DNA of 64,000 nt from UBA7803 sp034522075 (lineage in GTDB: Bacteria; Pseudomonadota; Gammaproteobacteria; Pseudomonadales; Azotimanducaceae), in contig JAXHLO010000012.1 of assembly GCA_034522075.1 (NCBI GenBank), positions 1 to 64,000 of the forward strand. Reading direction: 5' to 3'. Below, in pieces: positions 27,589 through 37,037 of this stretch (position 1 is the first letter of the stretch; each line of letters starts with the position of its first letter). Below the pieces are notes generated by a model. It ran no database searches and was not told the origin of the DNA. It worked only from the letters and a program-made list of their open reading frames with translations. The position numbers were made by a program, and so were the translations under genes.

Positions 27589-29539
27589 ACTGGGCACGCC
27601 GGGCTGCGATCGCATACGCTACGTGGCGGACGCCTTCCGCGCCGGTATGTCCGTGGACGATGTTCACGAGCTGTCTTCCATCGATCCCTGGTTTCTCGCT
27701 GAGATAGAAGACCTGGTGGCCACTGAGCAGGCGCTGGTCGGCCGACATCTCGACAGCGTGGATGCGGCGGAGCTTTATGCGCTCAAGCGCAAAGGCTTCT
27801 CCGATGCCCGCCTGGCAGACCTGCTGGAGGCCTGGGAGGACGACGTACGGGCCCACCGCCTGCGCCTGAATGTGCGGCCCGTGTATCGCCGGGTGGATAC
27901 CTGCGCCGCCGAGTTTCCGGCGGCCACGGCCTACATGTATTCCACCTACGAGGAAGAGTGCGAGGCGGCCCCCAGCGACCGGCGCAAGATCATGGTGCTC
28001 GGCGGCGGCCCCAACCGCATCGGCCAGGGCATCGAATTCGACTACTGCTGCGTGCACGCGGCTCTTGCCCTGCGCGAGGATGGTTTCGAAACCATCATGG
28101 TCAACTGTAATCCGGAAACCGTATCCACCGACTACGACACGTCGGACCGCCTGTATTTCGAGCCGGTCACCCTGGAGGACGTGCTGGCCATCGTGCACGT
28201 GGAGAAGCCTTACGGGGTGATCGTGCAGTTCGGCGGGCAGACGCCATTGAAACTCGTGGAGCAGCTCGAGCGGGAGGGTGTGCCCATCATCGGTACGCCG
28301 CCGGATGCCATCGACCGTGCCGAAGACCGCGAGCGCTTTCAGGGCCTGATCAACACCCTCAACCTGCGCCAGCCCAGCAACCGTACTGCCGTGGACGAGG
28401 CGACAGGCATCATCGGTGCCCGCGAGATCGGCTATCCCATCGTCGTGCGGCCGTCCTACGTGCTCGGCGGGCGCGCCATGGAGATCGTCTACGACGAGGA
28501 CGAGCTGAAGCGTTATCTGCGCGAAGCCGTGGTGGTCTCGAACCGTTCCCCGGTGCTGCTCGACTGCTTTCTCGATCAGGCAGTGGAAATGGACGTGGAT
28601 GCGGTCAGCGACGGCACCGACGTGGTGATCGGTGCCATCATGCAGCACATCGAGCAGGCGGGCGTGCACTCCGGCGACTCCGCCTGTTCGCTGCCCCCCT
28701 ATCAGCTCTCGGCGCCGCTGCAGGACCGTATCCGCGAACAGGTAAAAGCCATGGCGCTCGAGCTCGGCGTGGTGGGGCTCATGAACGTGCAGCTGGCGGT
28801 ACAGGACGACGAAGTGTTCGTCCTCGAGGTGAACCCGCGAGCCTCCCGCACCGTGCCCTTCGTCTCCAAGAGCATCGGCGTGTCGCTCGCCAAAGTGGCC
28901 GCGCGCTGCATGGCCGGCGTGAGCCTGCGCGAGCAGGGTTTCACCCGCGAGATAATCCCCGGCCACGTCAACGTCAAGGAATCGGTGTTCCCGTTCGTCA
29001 AGTTTCCGGGCGTCGACCCCATTCTCGGTCCCGAGATGAAGTCCACCGGCGAAGTCATGGGCGTGGGCGACAGCTTCGGCGAGGCGTTTGCCAAGGCCAG
29101 TCTCGGTGCCGGCGTCATCCTGCCGCAGAGCGGACGGGCCTTTCTGTCCGTGAAGGATTCGGACAAGCCGGGGGCCGTGGCCCTGGCCGGCAATCTGATT
29201 TCGCTGGGATTCCGGCTCGTGGCAACCCGGGGTACCGCGCGCTGCCTGGCCGATGCCGGCATCGAGTGCCAGGTGGTCAACAAGGTGGCGCAGGGCCGTC
29301 CGCACGTGGTCGACATGTTGAAAAACGAGCAGATCGACCTGATCATCAATACCACGGAGGGCCACCAGTCCATCCGCGACTCCTCTATCATCCGCCGGCT
29401 CGCACTGCTCAATAAAGTGTGTTACACCACCACTTTGACGGGCGGCGAGGCGTTCTGCATCGCCATTCGTTATTCCCGCGATCATGACGAGATCAGAGTA
29501 CGGCGGCTGCAGGATCTCTACGAGCAGTCGACAGCGTAG
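27581..29539 (+). CDS. carB: Carbamoyl-phosphate synthase large subunit, C-terminal half (second frame)
   Basis: From ATG 27581 this gives 652 residues: the oligomerisation domain (CDRIRYVADAFRAGMSVDDV), the carbamoyl-phosphate ATP-grasp domain (GGGPNRIGQGIEFDYCCVHA, SYVLGGRAMEIVYD) and the C-terminal allosteric MGS-like domain. The ATG overlaps the upstream stop as ATGCGTGA and has GGGAGG (27570-27575) five bases ahead, so independent coupled translation is possible. The coding frame extends upstream to about 27560, where the homology switches frames. Nothing else in it is damaged. Confidence 0.9.
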
Positions 29540-29575
29540 TGCGATACAGCACACCAGTTCGCCAAGGAACGAGTC

Positions 29576-30049
29576 ATGCCAGTCCCGATGACGTTGGAAG
29601 GTGCGCAGGCCCTGCGCGAGGAATTGAAGCGCCGCAAGTTCGAATTGCGCCCGCAGATCACTCAGGCCATTGCCGAAGCGCGCGAGCACGGCGATCTGAA
29701 AGAGAATGCCGAATACCACGCCGCGCGGGAGCAGCAGAGCTTCAACGAGGGCCGCATCCAGGAAATCGAGGGCAAGCTGGCGGACGCCCAGGTGATCGAT
29801 GTCAGCAAGATTCCGCGCAGCGGCAAGGTGGTGTTCGGCGCTACCGTCTCACTCATCGACTCCGACACCGAGGCCGAAGTGAGCTACCGCATCGTCGGTG
29901 AGGACGAAGCCGACCTCAAGGCCAACAAACTGTCGGTCATGTCACCCATCGCCCGCGCCCTGATCGGCAAGGCTGAGGGCGATGTGGTGGTCGTGAAGAC
30001 GCCCAAAGGCGATGTGGAATACGAGATCGACCGGGTCGAACATCTCTGA
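29576..30049 (+). CDS. greA: Transcription elongation factor GreA
   Basis: GreA rescues backtracked RNA polymerase. The 157-residue protein has the N-terminal coiled coil with the acidic tip, DLKENAEYHAARE (D and E of the tip present, residues about 41-53), and a C-terminal FKBP-like domain ending ISPIARALIGKAEGDVVVV-like sequence (SPIARALIGK). It lies 36 bases after carB, as in many gammaproteobacteria. Confidence 0.96.
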   Translation: MPVPMTLEGAQALREELKRRKFELRPQITQAIAEAREHGDLKENAEYHAAREQQSFNEGRIQEIEGKLADAQVIDVSKIPRSGKVVFGATVSLIDSDTEAEVSYRIVGEDEADLKANKLSVMSPIARALIGKAEGDVVVVKTPKGDVEYEIDRVEHL

Positions 30050-30073
30050 GCCAGTGCGGTACACCGCACGACT

Positions 30074-30394
30074 TCAGGTGCCGAAGCGCACCAGATTGGA
30101 CAGCTTCGGGTCGGGCTCGGGGTTCTTGCGGAACAGCACCGTGACCTTGCCGATGCTCTGGATCACGCTGGCATCGCAGGCCTCGGCCAGCGACTGTGCC
30201 ATGGCCCGGCGTGCCTCCCGATCAGCGGCGTGGATGCGCACTTTGATGAGTTCGTGGTCGGCCAGCGCCCGCTGGGTCTCGGCGATCAGCGCAGCGCTGA
30301 CGCCGTGATCACCCACCAGAACCACGGGATCGAGATGATGGGCGATGCGTTTGAGCTGGCGTCGCGTGTCGCGGTCGGGTGTGGAGGCTGCCAT
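30074..30394 (-). CDS. yhbY: YhbY-family CRM-domain RNA-binding protein
   Basis: This 106-residue CRM domain protein has the signature HHLDPVVLVGDHGVS (residues about 17-31) and HELIKVRIHAAD, the pattern of YhbY, which associates with pre-50S ribosomal subunits. It is divergent from rlmE, another 50S-maturation gene, with only 24-39 bases between starts, and its stop lies 24 bases from that of greA. Confidence 0.92.
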   Translation of the reverse strand: MAASTPDRDTRRQLKRIAHHLDPVVLVGDHGVSAALIAETQRALADHELIKVRIHAADREARRAMAQSLAEACDASVIQSIGKVTVLFRKNPEPDPKLSNLVRFGT

Positions 30395-30432
30395 GGCGGG
30401 GATTCTACCCCGGCGCCATGGCGCGTGACAGC

Positions 30433-31053
30433 ATGAGCAAGCGCAGTAAATCCAGCCAGCGCTGGCTGAACCGGCAGCGCCGCGATCCTTTCGCGCGCCG
30501 CGCCGCGGCGCAAGGGCAGGTGTCCCGGGCGCATTTCAAACTCGAACAGCTCGACCGCCGGTTCGGTCTGTTGCGCCGCGGTATGACGGTGCTGGAACTC
30601 GGCGCCGCCCCGGGCGGCTGGACTCGATACCTGGAAGACCGTCTGGCCGGCGGTCTGCTGGTGGCCTGCGATCCGCGGCCGGTGAGTGCCGGTGCGGACA
30701 CTGTTGTCATAGAACTTGCCTATGGAGAACCGGGCACCGATGCGCGGCTGGCCGAAGCCCTCGGCGACACCCGGGTCGACCTTGTATTGTCGGATATGGC
30801 CCCCAACATGAGTGGTAATCGGACGACCGATCAGGCGCGGTCCATGTATCTCGCCGATATGGCGCTCGACGCCGCTGAACGCTGGTTGAAACCGGGCGGC
30901 GATCTGGCGGTCAAAGTGTTTCAGGGCGCCGGCATAGAGGCCTGGATGGAAGAACTGCGGCAACGCTTCGACACGGCCAGGCTTACCAAGCCCGACGCGT
31001 CCAGGCCCGAGTCCCGGGAGGTGTATGCCGTGGCGCGGGGTTTCAAGCCGTGA
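30433..31053 (+). CDS. rlmE: 23S rRNA (uridine-2552-2'-O)-methyltransferase
   Basis: RlmE (FtsJ/RrmJ) methylates U2552 in the A loop of 23S rRNA with S-adenosylmethionine. The 206-residue product has motif I VLELGAAPGGWTRY, DLVLSDMAPNMSGN with the catalytic Asp, and GGDLAVKVFQG with the catalytic Lys; SREVYAVARG closes the protein. ATG 30433 matches the family N-terminus (SKRSKSSQRWL); ATG 30418 is also possible, and neither has a strong SD. ftsH follows, the classic rlmE-ftsH pair. Confidence 0.95.
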   Translation: MSKRSKSSQRWLNRQRRDPFARRAAAQGQVSRAHFKLEQLDRRFGLLRRGMTVLELGAAPGGWTRYLEDRLAGGLLVACDPRPVSAGADTVVIELAYGEPGTDARLAEALGDTRVDLVLSDMAPNMSGNRTTDQARSMYLADMALDAAERWLKPGGDLAVKVFQGAGIEAWMEELRQRFDTARLTKPDASRPESREVYAVARGFKP

Positions 31054-31154
31054 CCGGCAGTTTCACGCCTCCGGGTAGTGGTGTAGGCTACAAAGTCATC
31101 CGCGTCGGGGCCGCCTGCGGGCTGTCGCGAAGCTAGCATCAAGAGGATAAGTCC

Positions 31155-33071
31155 TTGTCTGACATGGGAAAAAACCTGCTGCTCTGGCTGATCATCGCAG
31201 CCGTGCTGCTGACGGTGTTCAACAATTTCAACGTGAAGCCGGAGCCGCAATCCCTGAGCTATTCCGAGTTCATCCAGCAGGTCCGCAGCGACGCCATCCG
31301 CGAGGTCACCATCGGTGAGCAGATGATTCGCGGCTTCGACCGCTCCAATGAGGAATTTCAGGTCATCCGCCCGCCGGCGCTGAACGATCAGAAGCTGCTC
31401 GACGACCTGTACAACCACAACGTCGAGATTGCCGGCAAGATGCCCGATCAGCAGAGCATCTGGGCGCAGCTGCTGATCGCCAGCTTTCCCATCCTCATCA
31501 TCATTGCCGTGTTCATGCTGTTCATGCGGCAGATGCAGGGCGGCGGCGGTGGCCGCGGCGGACCCATGGCATTCGGCAAGAGCAAGGCCCGGCTGCTGTC
31601 CGAAGACCAGATCAAAACCACCTTCGCCGATGTGGCTGGTGTGGACGAGGCCAAGGAAGACGTGCAGGAACTCGTGGAATTTCTGCGCGATCCGGGCAAG
31701 TTCCAGCGCCTGGGCGGGCGCATTCCCCGCGGCATTCTCATGGTCGGGCAGCCGGGTACCGGTAAGACCCTGCTGGCCAAGGCCATCGCCGGCGAAGCCA
31801 AGGTGCCGTTCTTCTCCATTTCCGGGTCGGATTTCGTGGAGATGTTCGTCGGCGTGGGCGCTTCCCGGGTGCGTGACATGTTCGAACAGGCCAAGAAGCA
31901 GGCGCCGTGCATCATCTTTATTGATGAGATCGACGCCGTAGGCCGCCACCGCGGTGCCGGCCTGGGCGGCGGCCATGACGAACGGGAGCAGACCCTCAAC
32001 CAGCTGCTGGTGGAAATGGACGGCTTCGAGCCGAACGACGGCATCATCGTCATCGCCGCTACCAACCGGCCGGACGTGCTCGACCCGGCGCTCCTGCGCC
32101 CGGGGCGCTTCGATCGCCAGGTGGTCGTGAGCTTGCCGGACATCCGCGGCCGCGAACAGATCGTCAAAGTGCACATGCGCAAGGTTCCGCTGGCGGACGA
32201 CGTGGAGCCTGCGGTCATTGCCCGCGGCACACCGGGTTTTTCCGGTGCCGATCTGGCCAATCTGGTGAACGAGGCTGCCCTGTTTGCCGCACGTGCGGGT
32301 CAGCGCCTGGTCAGCATGGAGCAGTTCGAAAAGGCCAAAGACAAGATCATGATGGGCGCGGAGCGCAAATCCATGGTCATGTCGGAGAAGGAGAAGCGCA
32401 ACACCGCCTATCACGAGGCGGGTCACGCCATCGTCGGCCGGCTGGTGCCGGATCATGATCCGGTCTACAAAGTTTCCATCATTCCGCGCGGACGGGCACT
32501 GGGGGTCACCATGTTTCTGCCGGAGGAAGACCGCTACAGCTTCAGCCGGCAGACCATCATCAGCCAGATCTGCAGTCTGTTCGGCGGGCGCATCGCCGAA
32601 GAGATGATTCTGGGGCCGGAATACGTGACCACGGGAGCAGCCAACGACATCGAGCGCGCGACCCACCTGGCGCGCAACATGATCACCAAGTGGGGCCTCT
32701 CCACCAAGCTCGGCCCCATTCAGTATGCTGACGACGAGGGCGAACCCTTTCTCGGCATGTCGGCGGGCATGCGGCCCAAACAGTTCTCCGACGAGACGGC
32801 CCGCGCTATCGACGAAGAGGTCCGGGCGATCATCGATCAGTGTTACGGCACGGCAAAGACCTTGCTCGAAGAGAACAAGGATAAGCTGCACACCATGGCC
32901 AACGCGCTGGTGGAATTCGAAACCATCACCGCCGAGCAGATCGATGACATCATGGCCGGCGGCCAGCCGCGCGCGCCGGGCGATCTGCCGCCGCCGGGTT
33001 CCGGCACACCGGACGCCAAGCCCGAAGCGCCGGGAGACGCGCCCATCGGCGGCCCAGCCGAAGAGCACTGA
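31155..33071 (+). CDS. ftsH: ATP-dependent zinc metalloprotease FtsH
   Basis: FtsH is the inner-membrane AAA protease. The 638-residue protein has membrane helices at about 7-22 and 103-124, Walker A GQPGTGKT (198-205), FIDEIDAVG, the SRH segment, and the zinc site HEAGH in the C-terminal protease domain. AGAGGAT at 31142-31148 lies six bases before TTG 31155 but 15 bases before ATG 31164, which favours the TTG start. The Gly/Pro-rich end (DLPPPGSGTPDAK) is longer than in E. coli. Confidence 0.96.
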   Translation: MSDMGKNLLLWLIIAAVLLTVFNNFNVKPEPQSLSYSEFIQQVRSDAIREVTIGEQMIRGFDRSNEEFQVIRPPALNDQKLLDDLYNHNVEIAGKMPDQQSIWAQLLIASFPILIIIAVFMLFMRQMQGGGGGRGGPMAFGKSKARLLSEDQIKTTFADVAGVDEAKEDVQELVEFLRDPGKFQRLGGRIPRGILMVGQPGTGKTLLAKAIAGEAKVPFFSISGSDFVEMFVGVGASRVRDMFEQAKKQAPCIIFIDEIDAVGRHRGAGLGGGHDEREQTLNQLLVEMDGFEPNDGIIVIAATNRPDVLDPALLRPGRFDRQVVVSLPDIRGREQIVKVHMRKVPLADDVEPAVIARGTPGFSGADLANLVNEAALFAARAGQRLVSMEQFEKAKDKIMMGAERKSMVMSEKEKRNTAYHEAGHAIVGRLVPDHDPVYKVSIIPRGRALGVTMFLPEEDRYSFSRQTIISQICSLFGGRIAEEMILGPEYVTTGAANDIERATHLARNMITKWGLSTKLGPIQYADDEGEPFLGMSAGMRPKQFSDETARAIDEEVRAIIDQCYGTAKTLLEENKDKLHTMANALVEFETITAEQIDDIMAGGQPRAPGDLPPPGSGTPDAKPEAPGDAPIGGPAEEH

Positions 33072-33080
33072 CCAGCCGCG

Positions 33081-33956
33081 GTGCTGCCGCGGGTGAGCAG
33101 GTATCTCGACTGCCGCGGCCGGCGGCTCGATCTTTCCCGGCCGCGCATCATGGGGGTGATGAATATCACCCCCGATTCGTTCTCCGACGGCGGGCGCTTC
33201 CTGCGTGACCGCGCAGATGTACCCCGCATCCTGGATTCGGCGCATGCCATGCTGGCCGACGGCGCCGCCATTCTCGACATCGGCGGGGAATCCACCCGAC
33301 CCGGCGCCGAAGGGGTCAGTGCCGACGAGGAACTGCGCCGTGTGATGCCCGTCCTGGAACGGCTGCTGGAACTCGATACCATCATCTCCCTGGATACCAG
33401 CAAGCCCGCGGTGGCGGCGCAGGGCCTGGAAGCCGGCGTGCACCTGGTCAATGACGTCACCGGCGGTCGTGATCCGCGAATGCTCGAGGCGGTAGCTGCC
33501 AGCCAGGCGGCGCTTTGCATCATGCACATGCAGGGTGAGCCCCGCAGCATGCAGACTGCGCCCCGCTACACGGACGTGGTTCGTGAGGTCCACGCCTTCC
33601 TGGCCGCCCAGGCGGCGGACTGCCGGCGTGCGGGCATTGCCGACCACGCCCTGCTGCTGGACCCGGGGTTCGGCTTCGGTAAGACGCTGGCGCACAATCT
33701 GGTTTTGCTCCGGCACCTGGCGGCCGTACGGGTCGACGATCTGCCGCTGCTGGCCGGTCTGTCGCGCAAAACCATGGTCGGCACCGTGACCGGGCGTCCC
33801 GTCACGCAGCGCACCGCCGGCAGCGTCGCTGCCGCATTGCTGGCGGTTCAGCACGGTGCCGACGTCGTGCGTGTTCACGACGTGGCGGAAACGGCGGATG
33901 CACTGAACATGCTGGCGGCTCTGGAGGGGGCCGAAATGGAGGGTGATCAAGCGTGA
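33081..33956 (+). CDS. folP: Dihydropteroate synthase
   Basis: FolP joins p-aminobenzoate to the pterin pyrophosphate in folate synthesis and is the sulfonamide target. Signature MGVMNITPDSFSDGG is at residues about 24-38, then DIGGESTRPGAE and the pterin/phosphate loop. The 291-residue length is normal. GTG 33081 is the start, 9 bases after ftsH. Its TGA overlaps the GTG of glmM by four bases. No folK gene is present in the window. Confidence 0.95.
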   Translation: MLPRVSRYLDCRGRRLDLSRPRIMGVMNITPDSFSDGGRFLRDRADVPRILDSAHAMLADGAAILDIGGESTRPGAEGVSADEELRRVMPVLERLLELDTIISLDTSKPAVAAQGLEAGVHLVNDVTGGRDPRMLEAVAASQAALCIMHMQGEPRSMQTAPRYTDVVREVHAFLAAQAADCRRAGIADHALLLDPGFGFGKTLAHNLVLLRHLAAVRVDDLPLLAGLSRKTMVGTVTGRPVTQRTAGSVAAALLAVQHGADVVRVHDVAETADALNMLAALEGAEMEGDQA

Positions 33957-35284
33957 GCAGAAAATACTTCGGAACCGATGGCATACGCGGCCGGGTGGGA
34001 GAGCATCCCATTACCCCGGAATTCTGCCTGCGCCTGGGGTGGGCCGTGGGCAAAGTGTTCGCCAGGCAGGGCGCCAGCCATGTGCTGATCGGCAAGGACA
34101 CCCGGATTTCCGGCTACATGCTGGAATCGGTGCTGGAGTCGGGACTGGTGTCGGCGGGCGCCAACGTCAGCCTGCTCGGGCCCATGCCGACCCCGGCCGT
34201 GGCCTATCTGACCCGCACGCTGCGTGCCGACGCCGGTATCGTCATCAGTGCCTCGCACAATCCCCATCATGACAACGGCATCAAATTCTTCGATCATGAC
34301 GGCAATAAGCTGGACGACGCTGTGGAGCTGGAGATCGAGGCCCAGCTCGAAGGCACCATGACCTGCTCCGGCTCGGATGAGCTGGGCAAGGCAGCGCGCA
34401 TCGACGACGCCGCCGGCCGCTATATCGAGTTCTGCAAAGCGACGGTGAACCGCGGGTTCCGTCTGCGCGGGCTGAAGGTGGTCCTGGACTGTGCCAATGG
34501 CGCCACGTACCACGTGGCGCCCGGGGTATTCGAGGAACTGGGTGCTCAGATCGACGTCATCGGCAATGCGCCCAATGGCCGCAACATCAACGATGACTGC
34601 GGTTCCACGGCGCCGTCCGCACTGGCGCGGCGGGTGCTGGAGACCGGTGCCGATGTGGGGATCGCCTTCGACGGCGACGGTGACCGCGTGGTCATGGTGG
34701 ATCATCGCGGCGAGATCGTGGACGGCGACGAACTGCTGCTGGTCATTGCCGAGCACCGCGCCCGGCAGGGTATGCTCGACGGCGGGGTGGTAGGTACGGT
34801 CATGTCCAATCTGGGTCTGGAGCGGGCCCTGGCCGGGCTCGGCATTCCATTCTGCCGGGCCAAGGTAGGTGACCGCTACGTGCTCGAGCTCATGGCGGAA
34901 CAGAACTGGCAGCTCGGCGGTGAAACCTCGGGCCATCTGCTGTGTCTGGATCTGACCACCACCGGTGATGCCATCGTCGCGGCGCTGCAGGTCATGGTGC
35001 CCATGGTGGAACAGCAGCGTTCGCTGCACGAGCTCAAGCAGAGCATGACCAAGATGCCGCAGACCATGGTCAACGTGCGGGTTGCAGACCCAGCGGGAAA
35101 AGCAGCTTGTGCGGAGGTAGCCGATGCGGTTCAGGCCATGGATCGGCGCCTGAAGGGCCGCGGGCGGATTCTGATCCGGCCGTCCGGCACCGAACCGGTG
35201 ATCCGCGTCATGGTCGAAGGCGAGGATCCTGCCGAGGTGGGCGATATCGCCCACGAACTGGCGGACGTGGTACGCGGCAGCTGA
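33953..35284 (+). CDS. glmM: Phosphoglucosamine mutase
   Basis: GlmM converts glucosamine-6-phosphate to glucosamine-1-phosphate for UDP-GlcNAc. The 443-residue enzyme has YFGTDGIRGRVGEHP at the start, the phosphoserine loop ASHNPHHDNGIK near residue 101, the metal loop FDGDGDRV near 240, and the phosphate-binding end RPSGTEPVIRVMVE. It starts at GTG 33953, overlapping folP, so translation is probably coupled. Confidence 0.96.
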   Translation: MSRKYFGTDGIRGRVGEHPITPEFCLRLGWAVGKVFARQGASHVLIGKDTRISGYMLESVLESGLVSAGANVSLLGPMPTPAVAYLTRTLRADAGIVISASHNPHHDNGIKFFDHDGNKLDDAVELEIEAQLEGTMTCSGSDELGKAARIDDAAGRYIEFCKATVNRGFRLRGLKVVLDCANGATYHVAPGVFEELGAQIDVIGNAPNGRNINDDCGSTAPSALARRVLETGADVGIAFDGDGDRVVMVDHRGEIVDGDELLLVIAEHRARQGMLDGGVVGTVMSNLGLERALAGLGIPFCRAKVGDRYVLELMAEQNWQLGGETSGHLLCLDLTTTGDAIVAALQVMVPMVEQQRSLHELKQSMTKMPQTMVNVRVADPAGKAACAEVADAVQAMDRRLKGRGRILIRPSGTEPVIRVMVEGEDPAEVGDIAHELADVVRGS

Positions 35285-35373
35285 CCGGCGTGCTGCACCG
35301 CCGCCGACAGCGGCGTTGTGCGCCGTGAGCCGAGCCGGTACCATTGCGCGCCTTTTTCGACACAGCGGCCAGC

Positions 35374-36144
35374 ATGCGTAAGCCCCTGATTGCCGGGAAC
35401 TGGAAGATGCATGGCAGCTCGGCATTCGTCGCGGATTACGCCGCCGCGCTGACCGCGCCAGGCGCCGATGTAGAACTTCTGCTGCTGCCGCCGGCGCCCT
35501 ATCTGCGCGAGCTGCAGACGGCGCTGCACGGCATGAGTGTGGAACTCGGCGTGCAGAACGTCCACGACCAGCCGGAAGGGGCCTATACGGGCGAACTGTC
35601 GGCGGAAATGGCCAGGGACCTGGGCGCCGGGTGGGCGCTGGTGGGTCACTCGGAGCGGCGGGCCCTGTGCGGCGAAACTGACGCCGTGGTCGCCGCCAAG
35701 GTGGTCGCCGCACGGCGCGCCGGGCTGGCGGCGCTGTTGTGCGTCGGCGAAACCCTGGCAGAGCGGGAAGCCGGCTCTGCCGAGGCAGTGGTGCAACGGC
35801 AGATCCGCGCGCTGGCGGATCATGCCGGCGTCGAGGCCTTCAGCGGCCTCACCATTGCCTATGAGCCGGTCTGGGCCATCGGCACCGGGCGCACGGCCAC
35901 ACCGGAACAGGCCCAGGAGATGCATGCCCTGGTGCGGCAATGCGTGGGCGATCTGTGCGGCCGCCCTGCTGCGGCCCGGCTGCGGGTCTTGTACGGTGGC
36001 AGCGTTAAGCCCGACAATGCCGCCGCGCTGCTGGGGCAGACCGACATCGACGGTGCCCTGGTAGGCGGCGCTGCGCTGAAGGCGGCGGATTTCGCCGCTA
36101 TCGCGGCCGCCGCCGGCGGCACAACAATTGGAGATCACGAGTGA
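35374..36144 (+). CDS. tpiA: Triosephosphate isomerase
   Basis: TpiA interconverts dihydroxyacetone phosphate and glyceraldehyde-3-phosphate. The 256-residue product shows the active Lys in GNWKMHG (residues 8-14), the His in LVGHSERR, the Glu in IAYEPVWAIGTG, and the phosphate loop LYGGSVKPDN. ATG 35374 is chosen because the upstream 10 codons are not conserved. secG begins at its stop codon. Confidence 0.96.
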   Translation: MRKPLIAGNWKMHGSSAFVADYAAALTAPGADVELLLLPPAPYLRELQTALHGMSVELGVQNVHDQPEGAYTGELSAEMARDLGAGWALVGHSERRALCGETDAVVAAKVVAARRAGLAALLCVGETLAEREAGSAEAVVQRQIRALADHAGVEAFSGLTIAYEPVWAIGTGRTATPEQAQEMHALVRQCVGDLCGRPAAARLRVLYGGSVKPDNAAALLGQTDIDGALVGGAALKAADFAAIAAAAGGTTIGDHE

Positions 36145-36509
36145 ATTTGTCGACCATGGAAACGGTTCTGCTGGCGCTGCTGGTGGCGGACGCGCTGGCA
36201 CTGGCGACCCTGGTGCTGATGCAGCATGGTAAGGGCGCCGACGTGGGTGCCGCATTCGGCAGCGGCGGGGCCAACACCGTATTCGGCAGCGCCGGGTCGG
36301 CCTCCTTTCTGACCAGAGCGACGGTCTGGCTGGCCGTCGGCTTTTTCCTGATTTCCTTCGGTCTGGCTTATACGGCCAAGGAGCGGGCGGCCGCTATGGA
36401 CACCCTGGGAATTCCGCAGGTTGAACAGACCGACGCTCCGGCTGCGCCGGCCGAAGAACGGTTGACTCCAGAGCCTGAGGGTGTAGATTCCGACATCCCT
36501 GACGTATGA
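36141..36509 (+). CDS. secG: Preprotein translocase subunit SecG
   Basis: SecG is the small helper subunit of SecYEG. Two membrane helices (about residues 6-25 and 55-75) flank the conserved cytoplasmic loop GKGADVGAAFGSGGANTVFG, followed by an acidic, Pro-rich tail. The 122-residue length is normal. GTG 36141 overlaps the tpiA TGA (GTGA); ATG 36156 is a second candidate. tRNA-Leu follows. Confidence 0.93.
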   Translation: MNLSTMETVLLALLVADALALATLVLMQHGKGADVGAAFGSGGANTVFGSAGSASFLTRATVWLAVGFFLISFGLAYTAKERAAAMDTLGIPQVEQTDAPAAPAEERLTPEPEGVDSDIPDV

Positions 36510-36545
36510 GGGGCCCGATAAACAGTCGGGATGCCTGCAATCACT

Positions 36546-36632
36546 GCCGAAGTGGTGAAATTGGTAGACACGCTACCTTGAGGGGGTAGTGGGCTAACGC
36601 CCGTGGAGGTTCGAGTCCTCTCTTCGGCACCA
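36546..36632 (+). tRNA. tRNA-Leu (anticodon GAG)
   Basis: The 87-base gene has acceptor arms GCCGAAG and CTTCGGC, a long variable arm of class II type, T-loop GGTTCGAGTCC, and an encoded CCA at 36630-36632. The anticodon loop TTGAGGG between CTACC and GGTAG gives anticodon GAG, reading CUC/CUU leucine codons. It lies 36 bases after secG and probably shares its transcript. Confidence 0.96.
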
Positions 36633-36642
36633 ACATCGCCGG

Positions 36643-36671
36643 TTGCTAGTGTGCACCGTACTCCCTATAAT
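36643..36671 (+). promoter_or_regulatory. Sigma-70 promoter of the tRNA-fMet/rimP-nusA operon
   Basis: TTGCTA at 36643-36648 and a perfect TATAAT at 36666-36671 are 17 bases apart. A GC-rich stretch (CGCGCTCG) follows before the tRNA, as in stringently controlled stable-RNA promoters. It would drive the initiator tRNA and, past the leader terminators, the rimP-nusA-infB genes. Confidence 0.75.
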
Positions 36672-36684
36672 TCGCGCTCGCTGA

Positions 36685-36761
<77 letters not shown>

Positions 36762-36770
36762 AAGGATTCG

Positions 36771-36794
36771 AAGGGCCCGAATGAGGGCCTTTTT
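36771..36794 (+). terminator. Intrinsic terminator 1 in the rimP leader
   Basis: AAGGGCCC (36771-36778) pairs with GGGCCTTT (36785-36792), allowing one G-T pair, around a 6-base loop; T residues run to 36794. It starts 10 bases after tRNA-fMet and would end most tRNA transcripts, leaving read-through for rimP. Confidence 0.7.
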
Positions 36795-36949
36795 CGTAGC
36801 AGGTTCGAAGGTAATCGGGCCCGGAAGAGGTACCTGGCGTACCTGACACGGCCAGTCACCCTGCGAAACATCCTTGAGAGGTAGCCACCTCGTATCGGTG
36901 GGTCGCCTGTGCGTTGTCGGCAAGGGCCCGGAATACCGGGTGGCGCCGA

Positions 36950-36987
36950 CCGAAAAGAAAATGGGCGTCAGCCCATTTTTTTTTCGG
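36950..36987. terminator. Intrinsic terminator 2 in the rimP leader
   Basis: Arms 36950-36966 and 36971-36987 (core AAAATGGGC/GCCCATTTT) pair over 17 positions with one mismatch around GTCA; nine T residues lie at 36976-36984, and the A-rich left arm makes it nearly symmetrical. It stands 50 bases before the rimP start. Positioned before nusA, it is a good candidate for NusA-dependent attenuation. The 155 bases between the two terminators show nothing else I recognise. Confidence 0.75.
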
Positions 36988-37037
36988 CGTCCGCACAACG
37001 CCGCGGTGCGGGAACAACACGAGTCGCTCGGAGTAAG

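Noticed and set aside
30921..33950. A 1009-codon open frame antisense to ftsH and folP
   Set aside because: It is a codon-bias shadow covering three well-supported genes on the other strand; it has no recognisable domain.
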